From: Microcebus murinus
Taxonomy: Eukaryota > Chordata > Mammalia > Primates > Cheirogaleidae
Reading direction: 5' to 3'
Length of the DNA stretch: 64,000 nt
Assembly: GCF_040939455.1 (NCBI RefSeq)
Contig: NC_134109.1
Coordinates: 39,263,501 to 39,327,500, forward strand
Shown: piece after piece, positions 1 to 10,956 of the stretch
Numbering within the stretch: the stretch's first letter is position 1
Layout of the letters: each line of letters begins with the position of its first letter
Notes under the pieces: model-generated
What the model was told of the DNA's origin: nothing
Seen by the model: the letters and a program-made list of their open reading frames with translations, nothing else
The model's database searches: none
Position numbers and translations under genes: made by a program

Positions 1-224
1 GAGGTCACTTTAAAGATCATCTGGGACTAGTTTTCATATATGTGCATGTGATCAGAAGCAAGCAATTTTAGTGAGACTAAAATGTATATGTATCTGGCTT
101 CCAAGTGGCATATCTTAGAAACCAAACTAATGAAAACATCATCTTGCTTTGTCTTGCCAATTAAATTGTTAGTTCCAATTAAATTGATTATTACTTGTTA
201 GACTGGAAGGCAGTAAGGAGGTGA

Positions 225-690
225 GTCACAATTATTCATTTATCTGTGGAAATTCATTGGGAACCTACCTTGTTCTGGGTGGTACTGAAGAAGATACAGA
301 GTTTTCTTATAAGGAGCTCACAGTTTAGTAGGGAAGACAGACATGTGAACAAATAATTCTAATACACTACCACTGTAATAGATGCTTAAGTAATTCTTAA
401 TTGGTCTAAGTCTCACCTGTTTGTTAGAGAGATCTTCCCTGATGATGAACTTGAAACTTTAATCCTCTTTCAACCTCTACAATCCTTCATATGCTTTCCT
501 ATCAGATTATATAACTCCACTGTTTGTACTAAATCTTCTTTATCCCTGCATTCTACCTTGCTTCCTGTCTGCTTCATCCTAAACCATCCTTTTAATTCCT
601 CTGCGGATTGCTCCCTCCATGTTTTGTTTTTAGCCTATTCTGTTTCTAGTTGTTCATTTCCTGCCCATCTGTGCTTTAACTCCTCAGAGA
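225..690. repeat. Ancient L2-like repeat remains
   Basis: The stretch around 285-400 has the wording typical of L2 3' ends (a 'ggagctcacagtttagtaggg' type phrase followed by 'gacagacatgtgaacaaata'). The stretch at 400-700 looks like degraded L2 sequence on the complementary strand. Divergence is high and the borders are not visible. The rest of 1-1615 is AT-rich intron in which I see no exon or clear element. Confidence 0.35.
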
Positions 691-1615
691 GAAGTGAAAG
701 AGGCTGGTAGATGCTGAAGGTACAAGCAAGGGTTTAGGGAGTTAGATGAGGGATGGAATGAGATGTAAGGTTGCATGACAGACAAGAAGAGGTCAATGGA
801 AATAGGAAGAATTGAAGATTAAGATTTAAATACCTACATCTAACATTTTAAACTGAAACTTTTAAAAACAACATAGCCTTAAAACCCCTGAAATTTTGTG
901 TATAAATTTAGCATATATATCATATATTTTTAAGGCAAAATAGGAAAAGTCCAATAAATTTTCTCTGGAGTTCTAGTTCAATGTCACTGTTCTATTTATG
1001 TTTAAAGTCTCCTAAATGGATTATAGAGTAGTTTAGGAAATTTTATTAGCTAATAACAGTTAAGGATGTTTACTAAGAGCTAAAAAATCCTTGCTTGAAA
1101 TTGGTCATAGATCCAGTTCAGACAGAAAGTCCAGAGGGAAGATCTACTTCTCTTCTGAGTTCTGCAGGGTGCACTATAGGTCTTAAAGAGCAAGAAATGG
1201 GAAATTGGGTAGATTTTTAATGTCAGCTTTGGAACAAATAAATAATGGAAGTATAAGAAATTAAATTTGGACCCAAATAGATTATGTTTTAATAGTCATG
1301 CCAAATGACATAATGAATTTGGGTAAAACAAACAAATAAAAGATTTAACTGAAAGGAAAAGTCCTAACAAATATTTTGTATGAAATGTTATTTTTAAGCT
1401 CAATATATAGCATAGATAAATAATACATTATCTTTGTTAGCCTTCAAAATGTTTATATAATTCTTACTTCTGTTTTCATATACTGTTTTTAATGTTGCTT
1501 ATTGTTTATATGGAACATATATGTAAATAATGTTATAGAATATTAATTATTTCTGATATAGGTATATTATACATGTAAAATATACTTGCATGACATAGTT
1601 CCTTAACATAAGAAG

Positions 1616-1736
1616 GGTTAATCTGAGATGTAAAACACAAGATATTCTTAAACATACTAGCAATTTTACCAAAAGTTCATCTGAATTGAAGAAAGAAGTA
1701 GATGAAAAGGAAATAGAAATTAATTATTTAAACCAG
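1616..1736 (+). CDS. SIX6OS1: SIX6OS1 exon: end of coiled-coil region
   Basis: The exon has 121 nt. The first G completes a codon begun upstream, then come 40 codons from VNLRCKTQDILKH to the end of the charged helix ELKKEVDEKEIEINYLNQ. It ends in phase 0 at CAG before GTATAT. The acceptor AG at 1614-1615 has a weak pyrimidine tract. It was chosen because human SIX6OS1 reads VNLRCETQDILKH at this point. The heptad-like spacing of L, V, I and L suggests the tail of the coiled coil. Confidence 0.88.
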
Positions 1737-4121
1737 GTATATATTTTGTTATATATTTACAATTTATGTATTAATGTGTAAGTATAATGGTATGTTGGTT
1801 GATGGTCTTAGAAGAGCTATTTTTAAGAAAGGTTAAATATGGGGAAAGGCTTGAGTTAATTTATTTGCCTTAGAGTACCTTTGGAGCCGAAATGTATTTT
1901 AGGTACTGAATATATTCAACTTTGAGTTTGGGGGAATAGTTTAGCTTTCTTTGAGGTGTGAGGAATGCAGATGAAGAAAGAACAAGATGTAGCTTAATAA
2001 CAGGAATTTAAAGGTATTAAAAGAGCTACACCAGTGTTTTCATAAGAGGGAATAAGACAGTAAATAGCTTAAAGAATTTAATCTTGAAAAATTTGTGACT
2101 ATAGTTTATAATCTTTAGAGAGTAGGCTAGAACTAGTTTAGCTTTTTAAGGTTTTCTTAAATATATTTTTAATGTAATTTATTGGAATTGTGGCTTTTAT
2201 TCACATGGGTATGAGAACCCATCAAAGTCACTTCCAAATTTTGAGAAAAAATTGAATATAATACTTAATTTTCTAAATTTTTAAAAAATTCTGTTAAATA
2301 TTGTATATTTATCATTCATAGGTCTACATTACCAAATAACATTAATACAATTTTAATAATGAGAAGAAAGTAGATGCCATTTTTTAAAAAATATTTGGTA
2401 ACTATATCCCTATGGAAATAATCAATGTATATTTTCCTTATGACTGTACTTGTTTAAAAAGACAGGAGTTCATTGAAATCTACCTTTGCTAATGAAGTTG
2501 TAAGGAAAAGTTAAAGGGTTGTGATTTATTGTTTTTGCTTTTTTTAAATTTCAAACTATTAAGGAAGCATAAATGTTTTTGCTACATGGAACACTTTTGT
2601 AATGCTTGAGTCAGGGCTACAGTGTGCCCATCACCCAAATAATGTTCATTGTACCTGTTAGGTAGGTTTTTTCCCCCTCCTTTCTTCCCTGCTGCTTGAT
2701 TTCCAATGACTTTTACTTCCCTCTGTGCACGTTTGCCCATCGGTTAGTTCTAGTTTATTAGAGAGTACATATGGTGTTTGTTTTTCCATTCTTGAGATAC
2801 TTAGCTCAGGATAATGGTCTCTAATTCCTTCTAAATTGCTGCAAAATTCATCAGTTTTTATGGCTGAGTAGTACTCCATGGTATATGTATACCACATTTT
2901 GTTAATCTGCTTGTGAACTGATGGACACTTGTGTTGATTCCAGATATTTGCAATTGTGAATTGTGATGCAATAAACATTTGAGTGCAGGTGTCCTTTTGA
3001 TAAAATGACTTCTTTTCCTTTGAGTATATACCCAGTAGTGGGATTGCTAGATTGAATGATAGGTCTACTTTTAGTTCTTTGAGAAATCTCCATACTGTTT
3101 TCCATAGAGGTTGTACTATTTGCAGTCCCACCAACAGTGTATAACAGTGTATAAGGGTTTCTTTCTCTCTACATCACACCAGCATCTATTGTTTTTAGAC
3201 TTTTTAATAAAAGCCATTCTAATAGGAGTAAGGTAATTTCTCATTGTAGTTTTAATTGGCTTTTCTCTGATGATTAGTGATGTTGATCACCTTTTCATAT
3301 GTATTTTGGCCATTTGTCTGTCTTCGTTCCAGAAGCATCTGTTCACGTCTTTTGCCCACTTTTTAAGGGTGTTGTTTGTTTTTTTTCTTGCTGATTTGTT
3401 TGAGTTCTTTGTAGATTCTGGATATTAGCCCTTTATTGGATGAATAGTTTGTGAATATTTTCTCTGATTCTGTAGGTTGTCAATAATTTGTTGATTATTT
3501 TCTTGGCTGTGGAGAAGCTTTTAAATTTAATCAAGTCCCATTTATTTATTTTTGTTGTTGCTGTAATTGCCATTGGGGTGTTAGTCATAAATTCTTTGCC
3601 GAGGCTGATATCTAGAAGAGTTTTCCCTACATTTTTTCTAGGATTCTTTTTGTTTCATGCCTTACATTTAAGTCTTTTATTCATCTTGAATTAATTTTTG
3701 TGAGTGGTGAGAGATAAGGGTCCTATTTCATTCTTCTGCATGTGGCTATGTAATTTTTCCAGCACCATTTATGGAATAGGGCTTCTTTTCCCCAGTGTGC
3801 ATTGTTGTCTGCTTTGTCAAAAATTAGTTGGCTTTAGGTAGATGGTTTTATATGTGGTTTCTCTATTTTGTTCCATGATGTTTTCAGTATTGTAGCCTTG
3901 TAGTATAGTTTGAAGTCTAGTGGTGTGATGCCTCCAGATTTGTTCTTGATTTATTGTTAATCTTGACTCTGTTTCATCAATTCCCAATAAAAGATAGTGA
4001 ATGCTACCAGAAATGTAAATCTTGTGATTATATGAAAAAAATCATATTCATTAGTTGAGATAAAATATATGTTTCTTACTATTTTGGAGGTAATTATTTT
4101 GTTTTGCTCTCCCATTTTTAG
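1737..4121 (+). other. SIX6OS1: SIX6OS1 intron
   Basis: This is an AT-rich intron of 2.4 kb with a GTATAT donor and a TTTTTAG acceptor. Its middle is filled by an antisense L1 fragment. The flanks (1737-2590 and 3960-4121) show nothing else. Confidence 0.85.
2595..3953 (-). mobile_element. 5'-truncated L1 (L1MA/L1PB-like), antisense to gene
   Basis: This is the 3' UTR and the end of ORF2 of an old primate L1. On the minus strand, 3134-2658 encodes an ORF2 C-terminus with recognisable phrases (LFNLAIPLLGIYSKEKKS-type, QFTIANIWNQ, MWYTYTMEYYSAIKTDEF). The frame is interrupted further upstream. The 5' part is missing, as usual for L1. The segment at 3488-3694 on the plus strand is only its antisense shadow. 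No clear target-site duplication was found. Confidence 0.88.
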
Positions 4122-4213
4122 CAGATTGCAAGACTTTATGAAACTAAAAATCTTTCAGAAACTCTAGAAGAAAAGAGCAAAAATACAGAAAAGAGAAAAG
4201 AATTGAAAGAAAG
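4122..4213 (+). CDS. SIX6OS1: SIX6OS1 exon with NAGNAG acceptor
   Basis: The exon has 92 nt. It starts in phase 0 and leaves AG to be completed by the next exon. It encodes QIARLYETKNLSETLEEKSK then NTEKRKELKE and the start of an arginine. The acceptor is the tandem TTAGCAG: use of the first AG includes an extra Q (as in human, NQQIS), use of the second removes it. The donor is AAG|GTATAG. Confidence 0.93.
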
Positions 4214-5610
4214 GTATAGGTAAATTTTAGAATTGGCCTTTATGTGAACAGATATTCTGCATTTAAAAGTTTGATTCTATATTCTATCCCAAGCCACTAA
4301 TGTTTGCATAGTATCTATGTAATTTTTTGTGCAGGCTATTTTCTATTAATTTCTTATGACAATATTAATTTAAATATTATGAGCTAGTATTCCAATCAGC
4401 TTGTTTTTTTAGTAAGACCAAGGATAATGCGTAGAGAGAAATAAGGTAGCAGCAGCACATCTGCTGTTCTATAACCTGTCAGTTGTATAATTCGTCCAAT
4501 TTCCCATGATGGGTTAGCAGTAGGAGTAAAACAGAAGAAACCATGGTAGGAACAGCAATGTATTTACTTTTTTTTATTACCCTGTATCAGTTTGACCAGT
4601 CCTTCTTTGCTACACAGAGAGTGAAGATCAGTCAAACATGCTATTAAATTTGTGACATCATATTTCCTTTTGGGTTTTTTTTGGTGATGTTCTGATGGTG
4701 ATGAAATGGATATCAGTGGTGGAGGCTTAAAAAAAGACTGATATCACCTATTGTGTGACAGAAAACTAGTTTAATACTATTGGTGTTTCTGATCAACTTT
4801 ATCTATACCCTTTCTCATTCTTCTTAAATTCCTTTCCTCAGTCTCCACGGGTCTTTTCCTGGTTTTTCAACACTCTCCTCTCCCAAGTTAGTTTCCCTGA
4901 TCCTACTTCTTTTGATCTGTTATTTTCTTGATTCCCTCACTCCCATCACATCCATGGCAGTGTGTATTTAATTTTATAGTGAAGTTAATTGAAAAGAGCA
5001 TGTAAATGTATAGAATTTTACTTTATTGATGACTTTTTAATATAAAATTCTATATATTGAGAAGAACTTACATAAATTTTTAGTCATTTTTTACACAATA
5101 TATATTTTGATAGTGTTTATTTCTTTAATTTAGGTAAAATTCAATGAAACTATTTCTTCCAGTAAAAAACTTAAAAGACCTATTTATGATTTTAATACTG
5201 CTTTACTGATTTCTGTATTCTTGGCTAGTTGGTTTGTTTCTGAATAAATTTTTATAAAGTTTAAAGTACTCTGAAATCTAAAAGATGCTATTTTATAGTT
5301 GAATTTTTTGATACATTAAGATGTTTTTGATACATTAAAAAAGTCTGTTAAAATAATTATGTTTTAAAAATAAGAGTGTGGTATATTGAGAAGAGCACTA
5401 GACTTAATCATATAAAGCATGTTTTTGCTCTGATACTACTACCAAGTAATTTAATAATATTGGGCAGGTCTCTTAAATTCCCCAGAACTCAGTTTAATTA
5501 TCTGCAAAATATGGAGTTTTAACTGTATAATATCTAAATATCCCTTCTAGCTTTAAAATATGTTAATTTTTACTTAGTTTATATATAATGTTATTCACCC
5601 TTCTCTTTAG
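4214..5610 (+). other. SIX6OS1: SIX6OS1 intron
   Basis: This 1.4-kb AT-rich intron ends in the pyrimidine tract TTCTCTTTAG. A MIR copy lies at 5370-5530. I see nothing else between 4214 and 5370. Confidence 0.85.
5370..5530 (+). repeat. MIR element
   Basis: The order of MIR core phrases is visible in diverged form: 'gagaagagcactagactta', 'gctctgatactactaccaagtaattt', 'gggcaggtctcttaaattccc', 'ctcagtttaattatctgcaaaat'. It lies in the plus orientation. Confidence 0.65.
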
Positions 5611-5741
5611 AATTTTTGATAAAGATGAGCATATACTTGTATTGAATAAAGCCCCTCAAAGCAGTCAATTATTTCTTCCTTATGAATCTCAGAAATTAGT
5701 AAGACCAATAAAGATGCATTCTTCAGAACCAAGAGTTACAG
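5611..5741 (+). CDS. SIX6OS1: SIX6OS1 exon (LFLPYESQKLVRP region)
   Basis: The exon has 131 nt and enters with the A that completes the AG|A arginine codon. It encodes IFDKDEHILVLNKAPQSS then QLFLPYESQKLVRPIKMHSS and EPRVT, and leaves a single G. The open frame extends upstream and downstream of the splice sites, but the strong acceptor TTCTCTTTAG and the donor ACAG|GTATAG fix the exon. This block is among the best conserved against the remembered human protein. Confidence 0.94.
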
Positions 5742-6479
5742 GTATAGTATCTGTTTATTATTCAAAAACTACATTTTCTTTGCAAGCACACAGAAAAAGA
5801 AATAGAAAAACAATTTTATCATTTGGTGTAAGCAAGGACAAGAAATATTGGAGATCTGTAGACTCAGAAAAGTACCACTTTGAATCTTTCTGAGAGCAAA
5901 CAAAGTATGTCTTCTATACCTAACTTTTTTTTTCTTTGAGAAAGAAATCATTCACACAATATATTTCAAAATACCTGGTGTGGTTGCACAGCTATAAAGA
6001 TAGAATAAGTAATTATATATTAAATATTTTTCATCTGAGGAGTTGTATTATTAATATATATGATTTAAGCAGGTAGCAGACTAGTGTTAATGGTATCTAT
6101 AACTTGGTCACTGAGCTATTTGAATTATGTCCATTTATGGGTCTCCAGATTAGATGAACTATATTGTGTTAGATTAACTACACTGGCTAGTTTCTTTTTC
6201 CCCTATCATTGATATTACCACTCTTGTCTTCTTTGGTCACCCATTATAAAAGTGTAGTTTTGTCAGTTGGCCATTTTGTCATTTCACATTCATAGTCATT
6301 GTAATAAATATTATGTAATAAGGAATTAGAGTTTTAAAATAATTTCATAATTCCATATTTTAACTTAAATATTCATGTAGACCTTGATTTTCTAAATTAT
6401 GAGGTTAGGTTAAATGTTGGGGATGATATTTGATTCTGTCTCTGGAATTGATTTGAAGTAGTACTATTTAATAATCTAG
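5742..6479 (+). other. SIX6OS1: SIX6OS1 intron
   Basis: This is a 738-bp AT-rich intron. I see no repeat or gene in it. Confidence 0.85.
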
Positions 6480-6556
6480 ATAAGAAAGAAGAAAGTTCTG
6501 TGAAGCAGTCAAAGCTTGATATTATTGACTTCAGACAAAAAGAAAATGACACACAG
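6480..6556 (+). CDS. SIX6OS1: SIX6OS1 exon (DFRQKENDTQ)
   Basis: The exon has 77 nt. AT joins the preceding G to give D, followed by KKEESSVKQSKLDIIDFRQK and ENDTQ, ending in phase 0. Acceptor AATCTAG and donor CAG|GTAGGT fit the rules. Human SIX6OS1 has IKEESSAKQSKLANIDFRQK at this place. Confidence 0.92.
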
Positions 6557-6689
6557 GTAGGTATTTCTTTTTTAATAGTATAAATTAAATACTTGCATTA
6601 AATAATTAATGAATGTGCTGCAGTTAGGATACTGTATGTGTGTGTGTGTTATAAATATATTAAATCAACCATCAGAATACTCTCTAAAA

Positions 6690-8090
6690 AAAGATAAGGT
6701 CTAAAAAATTTAAAAGAGTTTCAATGTAGCACTCTGAACAAATACTGTAACCTGCTTCCTTGCCCCTAAAAACTAAAAAAGATATTGAAAAATGCCAAGA
6801 CCTATACTTAGTAGACCAAAAACTGTGAGAAATCTCTGAAATAGGAAAACATGGTTGAATTGAAGAGGGAATTTGTAGCCTGGGACATGTGCAGGAGAAT
6901 ACTGTTTGTTCCACAAGATAAATCCCTGGGGACAATGAATAGGGTAATTGGTTGAGTTACCTCAGTAGGAGTTAATTTAGTTAACCCCTGTTCATCCCAT
7001 ATCCACTGTACCCTTGGCCAGGCATCAGCAATGGAATGACTATTGCTGGGTGGAAGCAGTGAGTATGGGAGCTTCGGTGAGAGATACCTTGGGTGGTTCT
7101 TGATGCACATGAACAACAAAGAATGTACAACCCAGAAACCTAACTGCAGATCTCACACATCTTTATCTTCCCCCATTCTTCCTAAAAATAGTCCAGAGGG
7201 AAATCCTCAATGAAAAACATAATTGTTCTTCCATTAATTCATAGTTAATACACACAGATATAGGGTAGTGGTAAACAAAGTAACTAGTGAAGCTTGTTAA
7301 ATTTAAATATGTATTAATTATAAAAATTAAAAAATCCGGTGCTAAAATTCCAGGTGATAGCAATACAATATGAGGGTGGAAAGATAAATGAGGAAAACAA
7401 AAGTTTACTAAAGATCTTTTTTTCATTTGAGGATGAAGATAAGCAGAAGGTTAGGAACACTGGTTAACTCCATATATAATGTTGGAAAAATATAAATTTA
7501 TGCATGTATGTTAAATATTAAAGGTAACCACCAAAGAGAAATAGAATGTATAAGTTTTAAAACAGTAGAAGAAAAAAGATAAAGCAAAGCAAAATTGACT
7601 AGTCTAGCAAAAGACAGGCATGGGGTAAAAATAAACCAGCCAGAAAGCATTGTAAATAGAAAACAAATAAGATGCCAGAAATATTACTAGTTCTGAACAA
7701 ACTAGTAATCATAAAAATGTGACTGGATTAAACCTCCTTTAAAAGACAGATGTAATTTCTATGGAATATGTAAACAAAATACAGCTTTATACTATTAGAA
7801 TAGCTGAAACAGGTTGACAAATAAAGGCTGAAAATAAAAGGATGGATAATATGTATCTGGTATATGCAAATAAAAACAAAACAGATGTAACAATGTCATA
7901 TGAAATCGAGTTCAAGATGAAAAACACTAACGGGTAAGTGTATTTTATGTTTTTAAAAAGAACAATTCACGAAGAAATCATAAAAACCATGATGCATAAA
8001 AACATGCAGTTTCAAAATATATAAAACAAAACCTGACAGATTCCAAAGAAATGGTTGAATCCATAGTTAAAGCATGAGGCTTTAATACAG
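6690..8090 (+). repeat. Degenerate L1M-like sequence
   Basis: A-rich plus-strand wording resembles the 5' UTR and ORF1 area of old L1M families (for example around 6780-7130 and 7500-8080). No frame survives, and the minus-strand open stretches at 6684-7426 have no recognisable domain. The assignment is tentative. Confidence 0.35.
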
Positions 8091-8149
8091 CTCTCTTTAA
8101 AAAGTACTGATTGTGAGTTTAAGGGTTTTGTTTAGCTACATATGAAACA

Positions 8150-8660
8150 ATAGAAAACCAAACCAATGAAACAATAGCATCTTAAACAAGATAAACATTT
8201 ATTTTTCTCTTACTTGCCATGAAATTCTAAAGTAGGTGATTCAGATTCAGGGCTGATAGCACCATCTCAACAATGTCATTATTTCACAGGCTTTATCTAT
8301 GCTTTCTTTTCCTGCTGTGCTTCAAGCTAAGCTTTTACCTCCAGGTTATCTCATGGTTGGAAGATAACCACTGTAAGTTTACCATCATATCTGTCTTTTA
8401 GGCAGGAAAGAAAAGGAGAGAAAGAGTAGCTGAATTGGCCCCCTTTTTAAGGATCTTTCCTGGAAGATACATAAAAAATTTATGATATTGTTTCATTGGC
8501 CAGAAGTTAGTCACATGGTTACCTCTATCTACAGGACAGGTTGAAAAATATAGACATTTTTGTTTGTTTGTTTGTTTTTTAAGGCAGAACACAAGGATAA
8601 AGTAGACTTTGGATAGGATAGGGAACTGGCAGTTTGTGCCACAGGGGTAAATCAAGTAGG
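8150..8660. repeat. Ancient medium-reiterated repeat, family not assigned
   Basis: Phrases such as 'aggatctttcctggaag', 'cattggccagaagttagtca' and 'catggttacctctatct' belong to a widespread old mammalian interspersed repeat that I recognise by wording but cannot name. A small (TTTG)n run sits at 8561-8580. The next stretch (8780-9600) looks like degraded L1 ORF2. Confidence 0.5.
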
Positions 8661-8779
8661 TGAAAAATAAGTAAGGATGTATGAGATCTGAATAACACAG
8701 TTAGCAAACATTGTGCCCAACATACACAGAATGCAATAAAAATTTTTGTTTGCAAATTCTCCATAATTTACCATTTACT

Positions 8780-9610
8780 GAAATAAAAAGGGTATCTCAA
8801 CTAATTCTAAAAAATTGCTATTTTCCCTTACCATAATATAAAAAAATACAAGTAAAAAAAAAGATAGCACTCCCCTAAAAAAATCTAATTTGCTGAGGAA
8901 AAAAAATGCACACACTTTCAAATTATTTTTGGGTTATAGAAGAAATAAAAATAGAATTTACAAACTATTTAGTAGAATACTTGTTTATAAATGTAATAGA
9001 AAACCTATTAATAATCCCAAACCCAGAGTGGTTCTCAGAGGGAAATTTATATTGGAAAACAAATGTATTAGAAAATAAAGATTGAAAATGAATTAGCTGA
9101 ATTTTTAACTCAAAAAAATGTGAAAAGAACAAAATAATAAACATAAAGTAGAGGTAAATAAAGAGAATATCAGCAATTAATAAAATAAAAAGGTTGAGTT
9201 GGTGAACATAACTAAAACTTAATAGTTTTTAAACATCAATAATATAAAATTTCAGAAAGTATAAAGAATAACTTCCCCCCTAAAGTAAAGATAAAAATGG
9301 GAGGAGAGTGTGTATCACTATACATATGGAAGAAATTTTTTTAAAGTTCTGAGAGAATACTATGTAAGACTTTATACCAATAAATTTGAAAATTTAGGTG
9401 AAATGGGCAATTTTCTATGACAAATTGCTAAATAGGCTGAAAAAAAAATAGGAAAAATGTGATCCAGGAAATATTGAAATATAAACAAATATATATTTCC
9501 ATCTTGTCTCCCTTACCTCTCTCTCTCCTCCACTGTATGCACATGCTCTTTTCATAAAATATCAGACTCAGTTATTCAGGTGAATTTCATCAAACCTTAA
9601 AGGATTAGAT
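8780..9610 (+). repeat. Degenerate L1 ORF2-like sequence
   Basis: This is A-rich sense-strand sequence with RT-domain wording of old L1 around 9350-9430 ('tatgtaagactttataccaa', 'gaaatgggcaattttctatg'). It has many stops and unclear borders. Confidence 0.4.
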
Positions 9611-9636
9611 TAGGATTTCTCAACCTTGACACTATT

Positions 9637-10956
9637 TTTTTTTTAATTTCAGCATATTATGGGGGTACAAATGTTAAGGTTACGTATATTGCCATGCCTT
9701 CCCCCGAGTCAGAGCTTCAAGCGTGACCATCCCCTAAATATTGCACATCTCACTCGTTATGTTTGTATATACTCATCCCCTCCTCCCCACTCCCACCTGC
9801 CCGACACCTGATAAATGTTATTCCTATATGACCACTTAGGTGTTGATTCGTTAATACCAATTTGCTGGTAAGTACATGTGGTGCTTGTTTTTCCATTCTT
9901 GAGGTACTTCACTAAGTACAATGGGTTCCAGCTCTATCCAGGAAAATACAAGAAAGCGGTGCTAATATCACCTGTTTCTTAAAGCTGAATAGTACTCCAT
10001 GGTATACATATATCACATTTTATTAATCCACCCATGTATTGATGAGCACTTGGGTTGTTTCCACAGCTTTGCAATTGTGAATTGTGCTGCTATAAATATT
10101 CGAGTGCAGGTGTCTTTTTCATAAAGTGACTTTTGATCTTTTGGGTAGATGCCCAGTAGTGGAATTGCTGGATCAAATGGTAGATCTACATGTATTGCTT
10201 TAAGGTATCTCCATATTGCTTTCCACAGAGGTTGAACTAGTTTGCAGTCCCACCAGCAGTGTAGGAGTGTTCCTATCTCTCTGCTTCCATGCCAACATTT
10301 ATTGTTTAGGGACTTTTTGATAAAGGCATTCTCACTGGAGATAAGTGATATCTCATTGTGGTCTTGATTTGCATTTCCCTGATGATTAGAGATGTTGAGC
10401 ATTTTTTCATGTTTGTTGGCCCTTATTTTGTCTTCTTCTGAGAAGTTTCTATTCATGTCCTTTGCCTATTTTTTGATAGGGTTGTTTGATTTTTTCTTGC
10501 TGACTTTCCTGAGCTCTAAATAGATTCTAGTTATCAGCCCTTTATCGGATGTGTAGCTTGCGAAAATCTTCTCCCATTCTGTGGGTTGTCTGTTTGCTCT
10601 CTTGACAGTTTCTTTGGCTGTGCAGAAGCTTTTTAATTTGATCAGGTCCCATTTATTTATTTTTGTTGCTGCTGTGATTGCATTTGGGGTCTTCTTCATA
10701 AAATCTTTGCCTAGGCCAATGTCTAGAAGAGTATTTCCAACTTTTTCCTCAAGAATTCTAATAGTTTCACACCTAAGGTTCAAGTCTCTTACCCAGCGTG
10801 AATTGATTTTTGTGAGAGGTGAAAGGTGTGGGTCCTGTTTCAGTCTTCTACATGTGGCTATCCAGTTTTCCCAGCACCATTTATTGAATAAGGATTATTT
10901 TTCCCAGCGTATGTTTTTGTCTGCTTTGTTGAAGATTAGTTGGCTATATGAGGATA
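9637..10956 (-). mobile_element. Young 5'-truncated L1 with 17-bp target duplication
   Basis: The poly-A side (as T-run) is at 9637, followed by the lineage-typical 3' UTR ('aatttcagcatattatgggg') and the ORF2 C-terminus on the minus strand (10456-10013 and 10783-10466). The two frames are separated by breaks. A perfect 17-bp duplication, TCAACCTTGACACTATT, flanks it at 9620-9636 and 10957-10973, which fixes both ends. The 5' end stops inside ORF2. Confidence 0.95.

Noticed and set aside
1..1615. Search for the preceding SIX6OS1 exon
   Set aside because: No segment here encodes the residues that precede VNLR in the human protein with proper splice sites, so the exon lies before the window.
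5588..5893. 101-codon plus-strand frame taken as one coding unit
   Set aside because: Only 5611-5741 is exon. The frame runs into both introns by chance. Splice sites and phase fix the shorter exon.
6600..7430. Three minus-strand open frames of 83-103 codons
   Set aside because: They overlap, have no domains, and lie in sequence resembling degraded L1. No splice structure supports them.
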